A stretch of DNA of 64,000 nt from assembly GCA_005893275.1 (NCBI GenBank), contig VBOW01000019.1, positions 1 through 64,000 of the forward strand. Direction: 5' to 3'. Positions 8,842-17,012 of the stretch are shown here, in pieces. This DNA is from Candidatus Eisenbacteria bacterium. Lineage in GTDB: Bacteria; Eisenbacteria; RBG-16-71-46; SZUA-252. Made by a program: the position numbers and the translations under genes. The notes under the pieces were generated by a model, which saw only the letters and a list, made by a program, of their open reading frames with translations, had not been told where the DNA came from and did not search any database. Within the stretch, counting starts at the first letter, position 1; each line of letters begins with the position of its first letter.

Positions 8842-9774
8842 TCAGGCGCGCGGATGGAAATGCGAGTATTCCGAGCGCAGATAACTGCGATCCAGATGCG
8901 TGTAGATGCGGGTCGTCTCGATGGAGCGGTGACCCAGGACTTCCTGAACCACCCGCAGATCGCATCCTCCCTCCAGAAGGTGCGTGGCGCACGAATGACG
9001 CAGCGTATGGGGAGACACCGGCTGATCGATCCCGGCGGCCCGGCGATATCCGTCGAGCAGCTTCCAGTAGCCCATGCGCGAGAACCGCCGGCCGAGGCGC
9101 GTCAGAAAGATCGCGCGCTCGCTTCGGTCCTTGAGGAAATGCGCGCGCGCCGCTTCGAGATACCGAAGCAGAGCCTCCTTGGCTTTCGTGCCGAACGGAA
9201 CGATCCGCTCCCGCGACCGTTTTCCCACGCACCGGACCAGGTCCTCCGTCAGGTCCACCTCCTCCAGCGTGAGCCGGACGAGCTCGCTCACGCGCAGGCC
9301 TGTGGCGTAGGCGACCTCGAGGAGGGCGCGATCCCGCACCGAAGCCGGGTCCTCCCCGCGGGGGGCCCCGAGAAGCGCCTCCACCTGCTCCACGCTCAGC
9401 ACGTCCGGGAGCGGACGAGCCTTGCGAGGAGGCCGGACTTGAAGCGCGGGATTTTCCTCCGCGAAGCCACGCCGGCGCAAGAACTCATGAAAGGCGCGAA
9501 GCGACGCGATCTTGCGCGCGACCGTCGATGCGGCCCACCCGCGGCCGTGGACATGCGCCTCCACGTCCTCGACCTTGACCGCGGCGGCGCTCCGTTTCCC
9601 CCGCGCGACCAGGAACGCGTCGTACTGCTCCAGGTCCTGGACGTAGGCGCGGACCGTGTTGTCGCCGAACCGGCGCTCCAGGCTCAAGTGCTCCCGGAAC
9701 TGCCTCAACCGCTCTCCTAGCACGCTCCGTGCCCCACGCTTGTCCGAAGGCGGCGCGGCCGGGGTCCGCTTCAT
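8842..9774 (-). CDS. Tyrosine site-specific recombinase, XerC/XerD family
   Basis: A 310-residue Xer-type recombinase, expected to resolve chromosome dimers at dif. The N-terminal SAM-like core-binding domain spans about residues 20-110. The catalytic domain shows Arg in ATGLRVSEL, Lys in KRSRERIVPF, HTLRHS, the GHRS histidine, and the nucleophile Tyr in TRIYTHL. The length is the normal Xer size, without phage-integrase extensions. Its ATG overlaps the alkyltransferase stop (ATGA). A second Xer paralogue lies after topA, so these two may be the XerC/XerD pair; which is which cannot be settled by eye. Confidence 0.87.
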   Translation of the reverse strand: MKRTPAAPPSDKRGARSVLGERLRQFREHLSLERRFGDNTVRAYVQDLEQYDAFLVARGKRSAAAVKVEDVEAHVHGRGWAASTVARKIASLRAFHEFLRRRGFAEENPALQVRPPRKARPLPDVLSVEQVEALLGAPRGEDPASVRDRALLEVAYATGLRVSELVRLTLEEVDLTEDLVRCVGKRSRERIVPFGTKAKEALLRYLEAARAHFLKDRSERAIFLTRLGRRFSRMGYWKLLDGYRRAAGIDQPVSPHTLRHSCATHLLEGGCDLRVVQEVLGHRSIETTRIYTHLDRSYLRSEYSHFHPRA

Positions 9775-10325
9775 GCGGTTCGGCTTCCCCTCTCCCTTCC
9801 CCCTTCCCACCCGAGCTCGAGCTGCCCCCGTTCCAGCTCGAGCAGAAACCGCTTCCACCGAAGTCCGCTCGAAAAGCCGCCGATCGACCAATCGCCATGG
9901 ATGACGCGGTGACACGGGACCACGATCGGAACCGGATTCTTGCCGAGCGCGTTGCCCACCGCGCGCGCCGCTCCCGGAACACCGATCCGGACGGCCAGCG
10001 TTCCATAGGATATGACGGTGCCGTATTTCACCCGCCGCGTGATTTCCCACACCCGCCGCTCGAATGGAGACCCCTCGGCCAAATCGAGCCGCAGATCGAG
10101 CGCCGGCTCGTGCCCCGCGAAGTAGTCCTCGAGCGCCCGACGCGTCGGATCGGTCCAGCGCGGCCGCTTCACGTAGCGGATGCCGAGCGCGCGCGCTTCG
10201 CGCGCGGAGGGAGCCTCCCGTTCGCCCAGCCCGAGCCCGCGGAGCCCCGCCGAGGTCGCGAGGATCCACACCGGCCCCTGCTCGGTCGCCACACTCGCCG
10301 CCGCAACCTCGAGAATGTCCCTCAC
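9771..10325 (-). CDS. ogt: Methylated-DNA-[protein]-cysteine S-methyltransferase (Ogt/MGMT)
   Basis: A 184-residue suicide DNA-repair protein that takes alkyl groups from O6-alkylguanine onto its own cysteine. The active-site PCHRV is present, preceded by GNALGKNPVPIV and followed by IGGFSSG; RAVG and the helix-turn-helix region are intact. The GTG at 10325 overlaps the uvrC stop as GTGA, giving tight coupling to nucleotide-excision repair. No Ada-type regulatory domain is fused to it, so it is the stand-alone repair form. Confidence 0.9.
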   Translation of the reverse strand: MRDILEVAAASVATEQGPVWILATSAGLRGLGLGEREAPSAREARALGIRYVKRPRWTDPTRRALEDYFAGHEPALDLRLDLAEGSPFERRVWEITRRVKYGTVISYGTLAVRIGVPGAARAVGNALGKNPVPIVVPCHRVIHGDWSIGGFSSGLRWKRFLLELERGQLELGWEGGRERGSRTA

Positions 10326-12220
10326 GCGGTCGCCCCGTCCGCGGGACCCACTTCCCTCAAGATTCTCTCCGCCATGCGCGGGCCGATTCCGGGCACCGCG
10401 GCAATCGCGTCGACCGGTTGCCGACGGATCCGGTCCAGCGATCCGAACTTCCGGAGCAGGAGCGCGCGGCGCTTGGGGCCGAGGCCGGGAATCTGGTCGA
10501 GCGCGGAAGCGCGGGCCGCCTTGGCGCGAAGCGCGCGGTGGTAGCCGATCGCAAACCGGTGCGCTTCGTCGCGGATCCGCATCAGGAGCTTCACCGCGGG
10601 CGAGCGTCGCGGCAGAAGCAGAGAGTCGCGCCGGCCGGGAATCATGATCTCCTCGAGACGCTTGGCAAGCCCGACAAAAGGAACGCGCTCGAGCGGGCTC
10701 CCCGCGGCCGCCCGGCGCGCGGCCTCGAGCTGGCCCGCGCCTCCGTCGATCACGATCAGGTCCGCCGGCTCGATTTCCCCGGCCTCCACCCGCGCGGCGT
10801 GGCGCCCCACCGCGTCCGACATCGACGCGAAGTCGTCCTGTCCCGGCACCGACTCGATCCGGAACCTCCGGTATTCGCTCTTGAACGGCGACCCGTCGCG
10901 GAAGGTGACCATCGAGGCGACCGTGTGCCGGCCTTGGATCGTGGAAACGTCGAAGCACCGGATCCGCCGCGGCAGGTGCGGGAGCGCGAGCTCGCGTTGA
11001 AGCTCGAGCGCCTCGTCGAACTCGTTCGGCTGGAGCGGGCGATCCCCCTCCCCTTCGGATTCCCGCCCGAGGAGGAGCGAGGCGTTCCGGCGCGCCGTCC
11101 GCACGAGGGCCCGCTCCGAGGCGCCGCGCGCGATCCGCACGCGCACCGGCGCTGGCGAGATGGTCGAGAGCACTTCCTCGAGGAGCCGGAGCTCGCGCGG
11201 CTCGACCTCGAGGAGCACGCAGCCGGGAATCTGCTCCGCCCGGGTGTAGTACAGCGTGAGGAACGATCGGAGGATTTCCGCCTCGTCGGCGGCCCCCGCC
11301 CCCTGAAGCCACCGGACGTCGCGCGACAGGACCCGGCGCTCGCGCACCTTGAGGATCACGGCGCACGCGGCCTCTCCCTCGCGCGCGACCCCCACGACGT
11401 CCGCCTCCGGGCCGCCCAAGTCGACCATGCGCTGGCGCGCCAGGATCGACTCGATGCCCCGGGTTTGATCGCGGATCCGCGCGGCTCGCTCGTACTCGCG
11501 GCGCGCCACCGCCTCCCCCTGCATCTCCTGGAGCCTCCGGACGACGTCCTCACGTTTCCCCGCGAGGAAGTCGCAGAACTGGTCGACCATCGCGCGATAG
11601 TCCGCCTGCGACTGCTTCGCGATGCAGGGGCCCGTGCAGCGGCCGATGTGGAAGTCGAGGCATTCGCGGCGAGCCGCGATGTGCGCGTCGATGTCCTGAC
11701 ACGACCGCATCGGGAAGATGGTCTGCGTCATGCGGAGCAGCTCTCGCAGCGCCTTGACTTCGGTATAGGGGCCGAAGTACCGCCCCCCGTCGCGTTCGAT
11801 CCGGCGCACGAGCGACATGCGCGGGTAGGGTTCCTGCCAGGAAACGCGGATGTAGGGATACCGTTTGTCGTCCTTGAGCCGGATGTTGTAGGGGGGCTGA
11901 TGCTCGCGGACGAGGGTGGCCTCGAGCAGGAGGGCGTCCCCTTCCGACTCGACCGCGATGAAATCGAGATCGTAGACCTTGCGGACCAGCGCGGCCTGCT
12001 TCGGACCAATGAGGTCGGGGCTCTGGAAATGGGATCGGACACGCTGATCCAGCCTTTTCGCCTTCCCGACATAGAGGACGTCGCTCCCCTTCCCCTTGAA
12101 GAGGTACACGCCCGGGAGGGTTGGCAACGAGCCTATTTTCCGCTGCAGCTCCTCCGGGTTCGGGTCGGAACGGGGCGAGGCGCGCGAAAGGATGGGTCGT
12201 TTTCCGAGACGCGGGGGCAT
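10322..12220 (-). CDS. uvrC: UvrABC system protein C
   Basis: A 632-residue excision nuclease subunit that makes both incisions around DNA damage. The order is normal. A GIY-YIG domain lies near residues 30-110 (PGVYLF, VLYVGKAK), then a cysteine-containing CLDFHIGRCTGPC stretch. A UVR motif that binds UvrB follows near residue 220. The RNase H-like endonuclease domain contains CFDVSTIQG and IVIDGGAGQL, and a double helix-hairpin-helix ends the protein (IPGLGPKRR, VPGIGPRMA). It heads a coupled run with ogt and xer. An extended -10 element lies so close to the ATG that the mRNA may be leaderless. Confidence 0.96.
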   Translation of the reverse strand: MPPRLGKRPILSRASPRSDPNPEELQRKIGSLPTLPGVYLFKGKGSDVLYVGKAKRLDQRVRSHFQSPDLIGPKQAALVRKVYDLDFIAVESEGDALLLEATLVREHQPPYNIRLKDDKRYPYIRVSWQEPYPRMSLVRRIERDGGRYFGPYTEVKALRELLRMTQTIFPMRSCQDIDAHIAARRECLDFHIGRCTGPCIAKQSQADYRAMVDQFCDFLAGKREDVVRRLQEMQGEAVARREYERAARIRDQTRGIESILARQRMVDLGGPEADVVGVAREGEAACAVILKVRERRVLSRDVRWLQGAGAADEAEILRSFLTLYYTRAEQIPGCVLLEVEPRELRLLEEVLSTISPAPVRVRIARGASERALVRTARRNASLLLGRESEGEGDRPLQPNEFDEALELQRELALPHLPRRIRCFDVSTIQGRHTVASMVTFRDGSPFKSEYRRFRIESVPGQDDFASMSDAVGRHAARVEAGEIEPADLIVIDGGAGQLEAARRAAAGSPLERVPFVGLAKRLEEIMIPGRRDSLLLPRRSPAVKLLMRIRDEAHRFAIGYHRALRAKAARASALDQIPGLGPKRRALLLRKFGSLDRIRRQPVDAIAAVPGIGPRMAERILREVGPADGATA

Positions 12221-12227
12221 CCGAAGA

Positions 12228-12236
12228 ATGATACCA
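12228..12236 (-). promoter_or_regulatory. Candidate extended -10 promoter of uvrC
   Basis: On the minus strand TGGTATCAT reads as an extended -10 (TG-n plus TATCAT, five of six consensus bases). No good -35 is seen at the usual distance. The box ends 7 bases before the uvrC ATG, so transcription would begin at or next to the start codon. This is inference from sequence only. Confidence 0.45.
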
Positions 12237-12260
12237 CGCTTCCGGCCCGGGTCTCGGATC

Positions 12261-12289
12261 TTGACAGCTCTCTGATCCTCAGATACGGT
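12261..12289 (+). promoter_or_regulatory. Promoter of rpsT
   Basis: A perfect TTGACA (-35, 12261-12266) is followed 17 bases later by TACGGT (-10, 12284-12289, three of six consensus bases). It drives the plus-strand ribosomal protein gene starting at 12330 and lies back to back with the candidate uvrC promoter. The predicted leader is about 35 bases. Confidence 0.6.
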
Positions 12290-12329
12290 AACCGCTTACA
12301 CTTAGCGGAGACCCAACCAGGAGGAGCGA

Positions 12330-12584
12330 ATGCCCCGCCACAAATCGGCCGAGAAGAGAATCCACACGAACCTGCGCGACCAGAAGCGAAACTTGAACGT
12401 GAAATCCGAGCTCAAGACGCTCCTCAAGAAAGCGCGGCAAGAACCTGGAAATACACCTCTTATGCGATCCATTGTGGCCAAGCTGGACCGCGCCGTGCGG
12501 AAGGGTGTCCTCCACAAGGCGGTCGCCAACCGCCGCAAGTCGAGGCTGGCTCGGATGGTCAACCGGACGGCGCGAGCTTCCTGA
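12330..12584 (+). CDS. rpsT: 30S ribosomal protein S20
   Basis: An 84-residue basic protein of the S20 family, which binds 16S rRNA in the small subunit. The opening MPRHKSAEKRIHTNLRDQ, the Lys/Arg-rich helices and the closing HKAVANRRKSRLARMVN stretch are diagnostic. AGGAGG 6 bases before the ATG supports the start. It stands alone on the plus strand between minus-strand genes, and its last 26 bases overlap the 3' end of proS on the opposite strand. Confidence 0.95.
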   Translation: MPRHKSAEKRIHTNLRDQKRNLNVKSELKTLLKKARQEPGNTPLMRSIVAKLDRAVRKGVLHKAVANRRKSRLARMVNRTARAS

Positions 12585-14286
12585 GCTCTTCGGCGACCCT
12601 GTTCCGGCATTCGGCCGCGGCTTCTCCTACCGGAACCCGGTCGATCCGACCCGTTCGCCGGTCCCGAAGCTCCACGACCCCGTCCTTCAGCCCCTTCTCC
12701 CCGATCGTGACCCGGAGCGGTATCCCGATGAGATCGGCGTCCTTGAACTTCGCTCCGGGGCGCTCGTCGCGGTCGTCGAGCATCGACTCGATCCCCCACT
12801 CCGTAAGGCGCGCGTAGATCGCTTCCGCCGCCTCGCGCGACGGATCGTGACGGATGTTCACCGGCACCAGGTGGACGTGGTACGGCGCGACGGAATACGG
12901 CCAAACGATCCCGTTTGCGTCGTGAAGCTGCTCGATCACCGCCGCGACCGTCCGCGTGATCCCGATGCCATAGGTCCCCATCACGATCGTGCGCTCGTTC
13001 CCCTCCGAATCGAGATAACGTGCTCCCATCGCCTGTGAGTACTTGAGCCCCAGCTTGAAGATGTGCCCCACCTCGATCCCGCGCCCCACCCTCATCGGAT
13101 CGCCGCAGCGCGGGCAGCGGTCCCCCTCGCGCGCCGTCGCCAGGTCCGCCCGCTCGATCGCCTGAACGTCACGTCCCACGCGCACGTTGACCCAATGGAC
13201 GTCTCGCTTGTTCGCTCCGGTCACGTAGTTCCGGCCCTCCTGCACCGAGAGGTCCAGGATCGTACGGAGCGTTCCGGCGAGGCCGACGGGCCCGGTGAAC
13301 CCGAGCGGGCCCCCGGTCAGTCGCTCGATCTCCTCCGCCGTCGCGAGCCGCGGCGCGGGATGGCCCAGCACCCGCGCGAGCTTCGCCTCGTTGAGCTCGC
13401 GGTCCCCCGGGATCACGGCAAGGACGGGCTCTTCCCCCGCGAGGAAGACGAGCGATTTCAGGAGTCGCGACGGCTCGACCGAGAGAAACGAGGCCACCTC
13501 TTCGACGGTCTTCCGGCTCGGCGTCTCGCGCGAATCCAGCGCTTCCTCCGGCTCGGCCGGCAGGGGATCGATTTTGAATTTCGCGCGTTCCACGGAGGCC
13601 GCGTAGCCACACGGGGAGGAGAAGATCAGAGATTCGCCCGATTCCGCGGTCACCATGAACTCATGGTTGACGTCGCCGCCGATCGCGCCCGAATCCGCCT
13701 CCACGATCACGAACTCGAGCCCGCAGCGGCGGAAGACCGCGGCGTAGGCCTCGCGCATGCGATCGTACGTCGCCGCGAGCTGCGCCTCGTCGGTGTGGAA
13801 GCTGTATCCGTCCTTCATCAGGAATTCGCGCGCGCGCATGACCCCGAACCGCGGGCGGATCTCATCGCGGAACTTGGTCTGGATCTGGTAGAGGTGGAGC
13901 GGCAGATCGCGGTAGGAGCGGATGTGGTTCCGCACGAGATCCGTGATCGCCTCCTCGTGCGTGGGTCCGAGGACGTAGTCGCGCTCGTGACGGTCCTTCT
14001 GACGGAAAAGCTCCTTCCCGTATTGCTCCCACCGGCCGGTCTCCTTCCACAGCTCGGCGGGCATGAGGATCGGGAGGAGAAGCTCCTGGCCTCCTGCCTT
14101 GTCCATCTCCTCCCGGACGATCTGCGCCACTTTTCGCGTCACCCTCCACCCGAGCGGCAGGAGGGTATAAACGCCGGCGGCGAGCTTGCGCAACATTCCC
14201 GCGCGGACCATCAGCTTGTGGCTGATCAGCTCAGCGTCGGAGGGATCCTCCTTCAGCGTGGGGATGAAGGCACGCGATAGGCGCAT
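12559..14286 (-). CDS. proS: Prolyl-tRNA synthetase (bacterial type)
   Basis: A 575-residue class II aminoacyl-tRNA synthetase charging tRNA-Pro. The N-terminal catalytic core shows motif 2 (FRDEIRPRFGVMRAREF). The insertion (editing, YbaK-like) domain lies in the middle (about residues 240-390), as in bacterial-type enzymes. GIGITRTVAAVIEQ is motif 3, and the HGTP anticodon-binding domain ends the protein. Length matches the family (about 570). It closes a long minus-strand run after dapB (gap 21 bases). Its stop lies inside the coding region of rpsT on the other strand. Confidence 0.96.
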   Translation of the reverse strand: MRLSRAFIPTLKEDPSDAELISHKLMVRAGMLRKLAAGVYTLLPLGWRVTRKVAQIVREEMDKAGGQELLLPILMPAELWKETGRWEQYGKELFRQKDRHERDYVLGPTHEEAITDLVRNHIRSYRDLPLHLYQIQTKFRDEIRPRFGVMRAREFLMKDGYSFHTDEAQLAATYDRMREAYAAVFRRCGLEFVIVEADSGAIGGDVNHEFMVTAESGESLIFSSPCGYAASVERAKFKIDPLPAEPEEALDSRETPSRKTVEEVASFLSVEPSRLLKSLVFLAGEEPVLAVIPGDRELNEAKLARVLGHPAPRLATAEEIERLTGGPLGFTGPVGLAGTLRTILDLSVQEGRNYVTGANKRDVHWVNVRVGRDVQAIERADLATAREGDRCPRCGDPMRVGRGIEVGHIFKLGLKYSQAMGARYLDSEGNERTIVMGTYGIGITRTVAAVIEQLHDANGIVWPYSVAPYHVHLVPVNIRHDPSREAAEAIYARLTEWGIESMLDDRDERPGAKFKDADLIGIPLRVTIGEKGLKDGVVELRDRRTGRIDRVPVGEAAAECRNRVAEELRKLAPSG

Positions 14287-14307
14287 GGGCGTTTCTCGAG
14301 CTCCTCG

Positions 14308-15033
14308 TCAGGGACCGGCGAGCGTCTGCTCGAGGGTGTAGAGCCCGGGCGGCTTGCCGCGCAGAAAGCACGCGGCGCGGAGCGCCCCCCGCGCGAACAC
14401 AGCGCGGTCGGAGACCGTGTGAACGATTTCCAGAGTTTCCCCCGCGCCCGCGAAGATCATTCGGTGGGTGCCGGCGGCCGTGCCCGAGCGGATCGAATGG
14501 ATGCGGACTTCTCCCGGCCTCAGGAGAGCCGCCCAGGCGAGGGCGGTCCCGCTCGGAGCGTCGCGTTTCGCGCTGTGGTGATGCTCGACCAAGTCGACCT
14601 CCAAGAGGGTTCGCGCCGCGGCAGGGACCGAACGCAGCATCCCCTCGGCGACCGAGTTCCCCACGCTCAAGTTGCGCGCGCGGAGGACCGGTGCCCGGGC
14701 GCCGAGCGCCTCCACACGCGCCTCGTCCGCTTGGCCGAGGCCGGTGGTCGCGCTCAGGAAGGCGCGCGGCGAGCGCTCGAGCCAATCGAGGAGCCGGGCG
14801 GTTCCGGCGGCGAGGCTCACGTCGATCACGACGGAATCCACCGGGAGCTCACCCCGCCCCGCAAACAGGTCCTCGGGGGTCATCCACGAGCATCCCTTGG
14901 GACAGCCGAGATCATCCGGGGATCGAGCGACGCAGCCGATCAGCCTGGCCTCGGGAAACTCGGGCAGGCACGCGCGCACGGCCCGCCCCATGCGACCCGT
15001 GGCGCCGAAGAGAAGGATCGCGGTTTGAGCCAC
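14308..15033 (-). CDS. dapB: 4-hydroxy-tetrahydrodipicolinate reductase
   Basis: A 241-residue lysine/diaminopimelate pathway enzyme that reduces the DapA product with NAD(P)H. GATGRMGRAV (about residues 10-19) is the dinucleotide loop; EHHHSAKRDAPSGTAL carries the catalytic His and Lys and the substrate-binding GT. GTG at 15033 is the likely start because the nucleotide loop follows at once, although no clear ribosome binding site is present. It follows dapA by 9 bases, so two successive steps of the pathway are co-transcribed. Confidence 0.94.
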   Translation of the reverse strand: MAQTAILLFGATGRMGRAVRACLPEFPEARLIGCVARSPDDLGCPKGCSWMTPEDLFAGRGELPVDSVVIDVSLAAGTARLLDWLERSPRAFLSATTGLGQADEARVEALGARAPVLRARNLSVGNSVAEGMLRSVPAAARTLLEVDLVEHHHSAKRDAPSGTALAWAALLRPGEVRIHSIRSGTAAGTHRMIFAGAGETLEIVHTVSDRAVFARGALRAACFLRGKPPGLYTLEQTLAGP

Positions 15034-15042
15034 GCGGCGGGG

Positions 15043-15948
15043 TCAGCCGCCCGATCGCACGGGCGTCGCGACGCCGATCCGCTCCAGCGTCTGTTCGATG
15101 ACGGCGGCGGTCTCGGGCTTGACAGAGACGAGCGGCAGGCGCAGCTCTCCGGTCATCAACCCCAGGCGCATGAGCGCGTGTTTCACCGGCGCCGGGTTGG
15201 TCTCGAGGAAGAGCGCGCGGAAGAGAGGCGTGAGCTTTCGATGGATCGCCTCCGCCTCGGCGAAGCGGCCCGCGACCGCGTGCGCGTGGATCGCGCTCAT
15301 CTCCCTCGGAACGAGATGCCCCGCCACCGAGACGACCCCGCGCGCGCCGACCGCGAGCAGCGGCAGATACAGCGAGTCGTCTCCGGCCAGGATCGCGATC
15401 CCGGAGCGCGCGCGTATCGCGCTCGCCTGGTCCAGCGATCCGCTGGCCTCTTTGATCGCGGCGATGCGGGGGTGCTCGGCCAGCCTCGCGATCGTCTCGG
15501 GGGCCAGCGTGACCCCCGTCCGGGACGGGACGTTGTAGAGAACCACCGGACGGTCGACCCGGTCCGCGACCGCGCGGTAGTGGGCGAGGAGCCCCTCCTG
15601 CGTCGGCTTGCAGGAGTAGGGTGTGATGACCATGACGCCGTCCGCGCCAAAGCGGATCGCGTCCTGGGACAGCTCGATCGTTTCCGAAGTCACGGCGGTT
15701 CCGGTTCCCGCGATCACGGATGCGCGACCGCGCGCCGCGTCGACCACCGTGCGAATGACCTGCTCTCGCTCCCCGCGGGTGAGCGAGGTCGCCTCTCCGG
15801 TGCAGCCGCAAGGATACAGCGCGCGCGCCCCGGCCTCGACGAGGCGACCGGCGATCCGCGCGAGCGCTTCCCGATCCACCGAGCCGTTCCGATAGGGCGT
15901 AACCAGCGCGACGGCCAAGCCGTCGAACATTGTCTGGAGATCGGCCAT
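15043..15948 (-). CDS. dapA: 4-hydroxy-tetrahydrodipicolinate synthase
   Basis: A 301-residue class I aldolase condensing pyruvate with aspartate semialdehyde, the first committed step to lysine and diaminopimelate. The Schiff-base lysine is in AAIKEASG, the catalytic tyrosine in VLYNVPSRTG, and the substrate motif near the N-terminus reads GCTGEATSLT. AGGAG five bases before the ATG at 15948 supports the start. It follows the Ig-like lipoprotein gene by only 2 bases and precedes dapB. Confidence 0.95.
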   Translation of the reverse strand: MADLQTMFDGLAVALVTPYRNGSVDREALARIAGRLVEAGARALYPCGCTGEATSLTRGEREQVIRTVVDAARGRASVIAGTGTAVTSETIELSQDAIRFGADGVMVITPYSCKPTQEGLLAHYRAVADRVDRPVVLYNVPSRTGVTLAPETIARLAEHPRIAAIKEASGSLDQASAIRARSGIAILAGDDSLYLPLLAVGARGVVSVAGHLVPREMSAIHAHAVAGRFAEAEAIHRKLTPLFRALFLETNPAPVKHALMRLGLMTGELRLPLVSVKPETAAVIEQTLERIGVATPVRSGG

Positions 15949-15950
15949 GG

Positions 15951-17012
15951 TTACTCCTCGGGCTCCGGTGGCGGCTCCTTCACGGACGGGGCGGGCTTCA
16001 CGACCCGCTCGAGTCGGAAGTCGATGTGCTCATATTGCTCCTCGGGGAGCGCCTCCAGGAACCCTTCGCGGCGCGCTTCCGTCGGCTCGCCGGCGCGGCC
16101 GGGCAAGCGGAGCGCGCGCAGCCGGTATCGCCCGGGCGGCACGCGCAGGATGTAGTCCCCCGGGCCCGTTCGCTCGACGGTACGGATGAAGGTCGTGTCC
16201 GAATCGGAGCGGGCCTCGACCCTGAACCGGGCCGTCGAGTCGGGAGAGCTGATCTTCCCCGTCAGGGTCGCCGGCGCGCGCGGATCGACCGCAACCAGAT
16301 TGATACTATCGGCGACCGGCCGCTCCAGTGTCAACCGGATCGCGGACGGATAGCTCGCGGCAATGTCGGTCAGCGAGTCGAACGAGCCGTTTCGGTTGAG
16401 ATCGAACACGGCGTGGATCGTGAACCCCTGGCCGAGCGGGAGCCCGGACAAGGCGTACGCGGCCGCGGTGTCGGTCTCGGTCGCGTAGGACGGCTGGACA
16501 TTCGCGAAATCCGGGATTCTCCCGAGCGAATCGGGATACGCCCAGATCGGAACACCCTTGGTCGGAAGGGTCCTCGCGCGTAGGACCCCCGTGATCCGTC
16601 CGGGGGCCAGGGAGTCACCCGTCGAGAATCGGATCGTGACCGGCGAGCCGAGCGGCACGCCGTGCGTATCTTTCACTCCGGCGCTGAGAAAGGCCAAATA
16701 GGTCGTGGTCGGCCGCAACGGCGCCTCCCAGGAAACGCGGAGCTGGCGGCCGCTCCAGTGATAGGAGGGCGCGCCGGGGGGTGGGTAGATCTTGAATCCG
16801 TCCCGCACGCTCACGCGGTCCATGGGCTCGGAGAACAGGAGCTGGATCTCCACCTGGGGAGGGACACGCGTCGTGCTGTCCGCCGGAGTCGTGAGCAACA
16901 CCCGTGGGGGAACGGTGTCGATCGGACCGCCGGGCGGGAAGTCCGGCTTCGCGCATCCGCCAAGAAGCGCGGCCCCGGCGAGCGCCCCGGCGAACGCCGC
17001 GCGTCGCGTCAC
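15951..17012 (-). CDS. Lipoprotein with a bacterial Ig-like (Big_5) domain
   Basis: A 353-residue exported protein. A short signal peptide ends in a lipobox-like LLGGC (cysteine near residue 21). A Big_5-type domain follows (VPPRVLLTTPADST to about residue 125), then beta-rich carboxypeptidase-like repeats, and the protein ends in an acidic PPPEPEE tail. VFDLNRNGSFDS is a calcium-loop-like motif. GTG at 17012 overlaps the argF stop (GTGA). Proteins of this layout are common in Bacteroidota and related phyla as surface lipoproteins of unknown role. Its place between argF and dapA is probably only transcriptional linkage. Confidence 0.75.
   Translation of the reverse strand: MTRRAAFAGALAGAALLGGCAKPDFPPGGPIDTVPPRVLLTTPADSTTRVPPQVEIQLLFSEPMDRVSVRDGFKIYPPPGAPSYHWSGRQLRVSWEAPLRPTTTYLAFLSAGVKDTHGVPLGSPVTIRFSTGDSLAPGRITGVLRARTLPTKGVPIWAYPDSLGRIPDFANVQPSYATETDTAAAYALSGLPLGQGFTIHAVFDLNRNGSFDSLTDIAASYPSAIRLTLERPVADSINLVAVDPRAPATLTGKISSPDSTARFRVEARSDSDTTFIRTVERTGPGDYILRVPPGRYRLRALRLPGRAGEPTEARREGFLEALPEEQYEHIDFRLERVVKPAPSVKEPPPEPEE

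Noticed and set aside
8842-9774. Phage integrase or mobile-element recombinase
   Set aside because: Length, context and motifs are of the Xer type; no attachment-site repeats, tRNA target or other phage genes are nearby.
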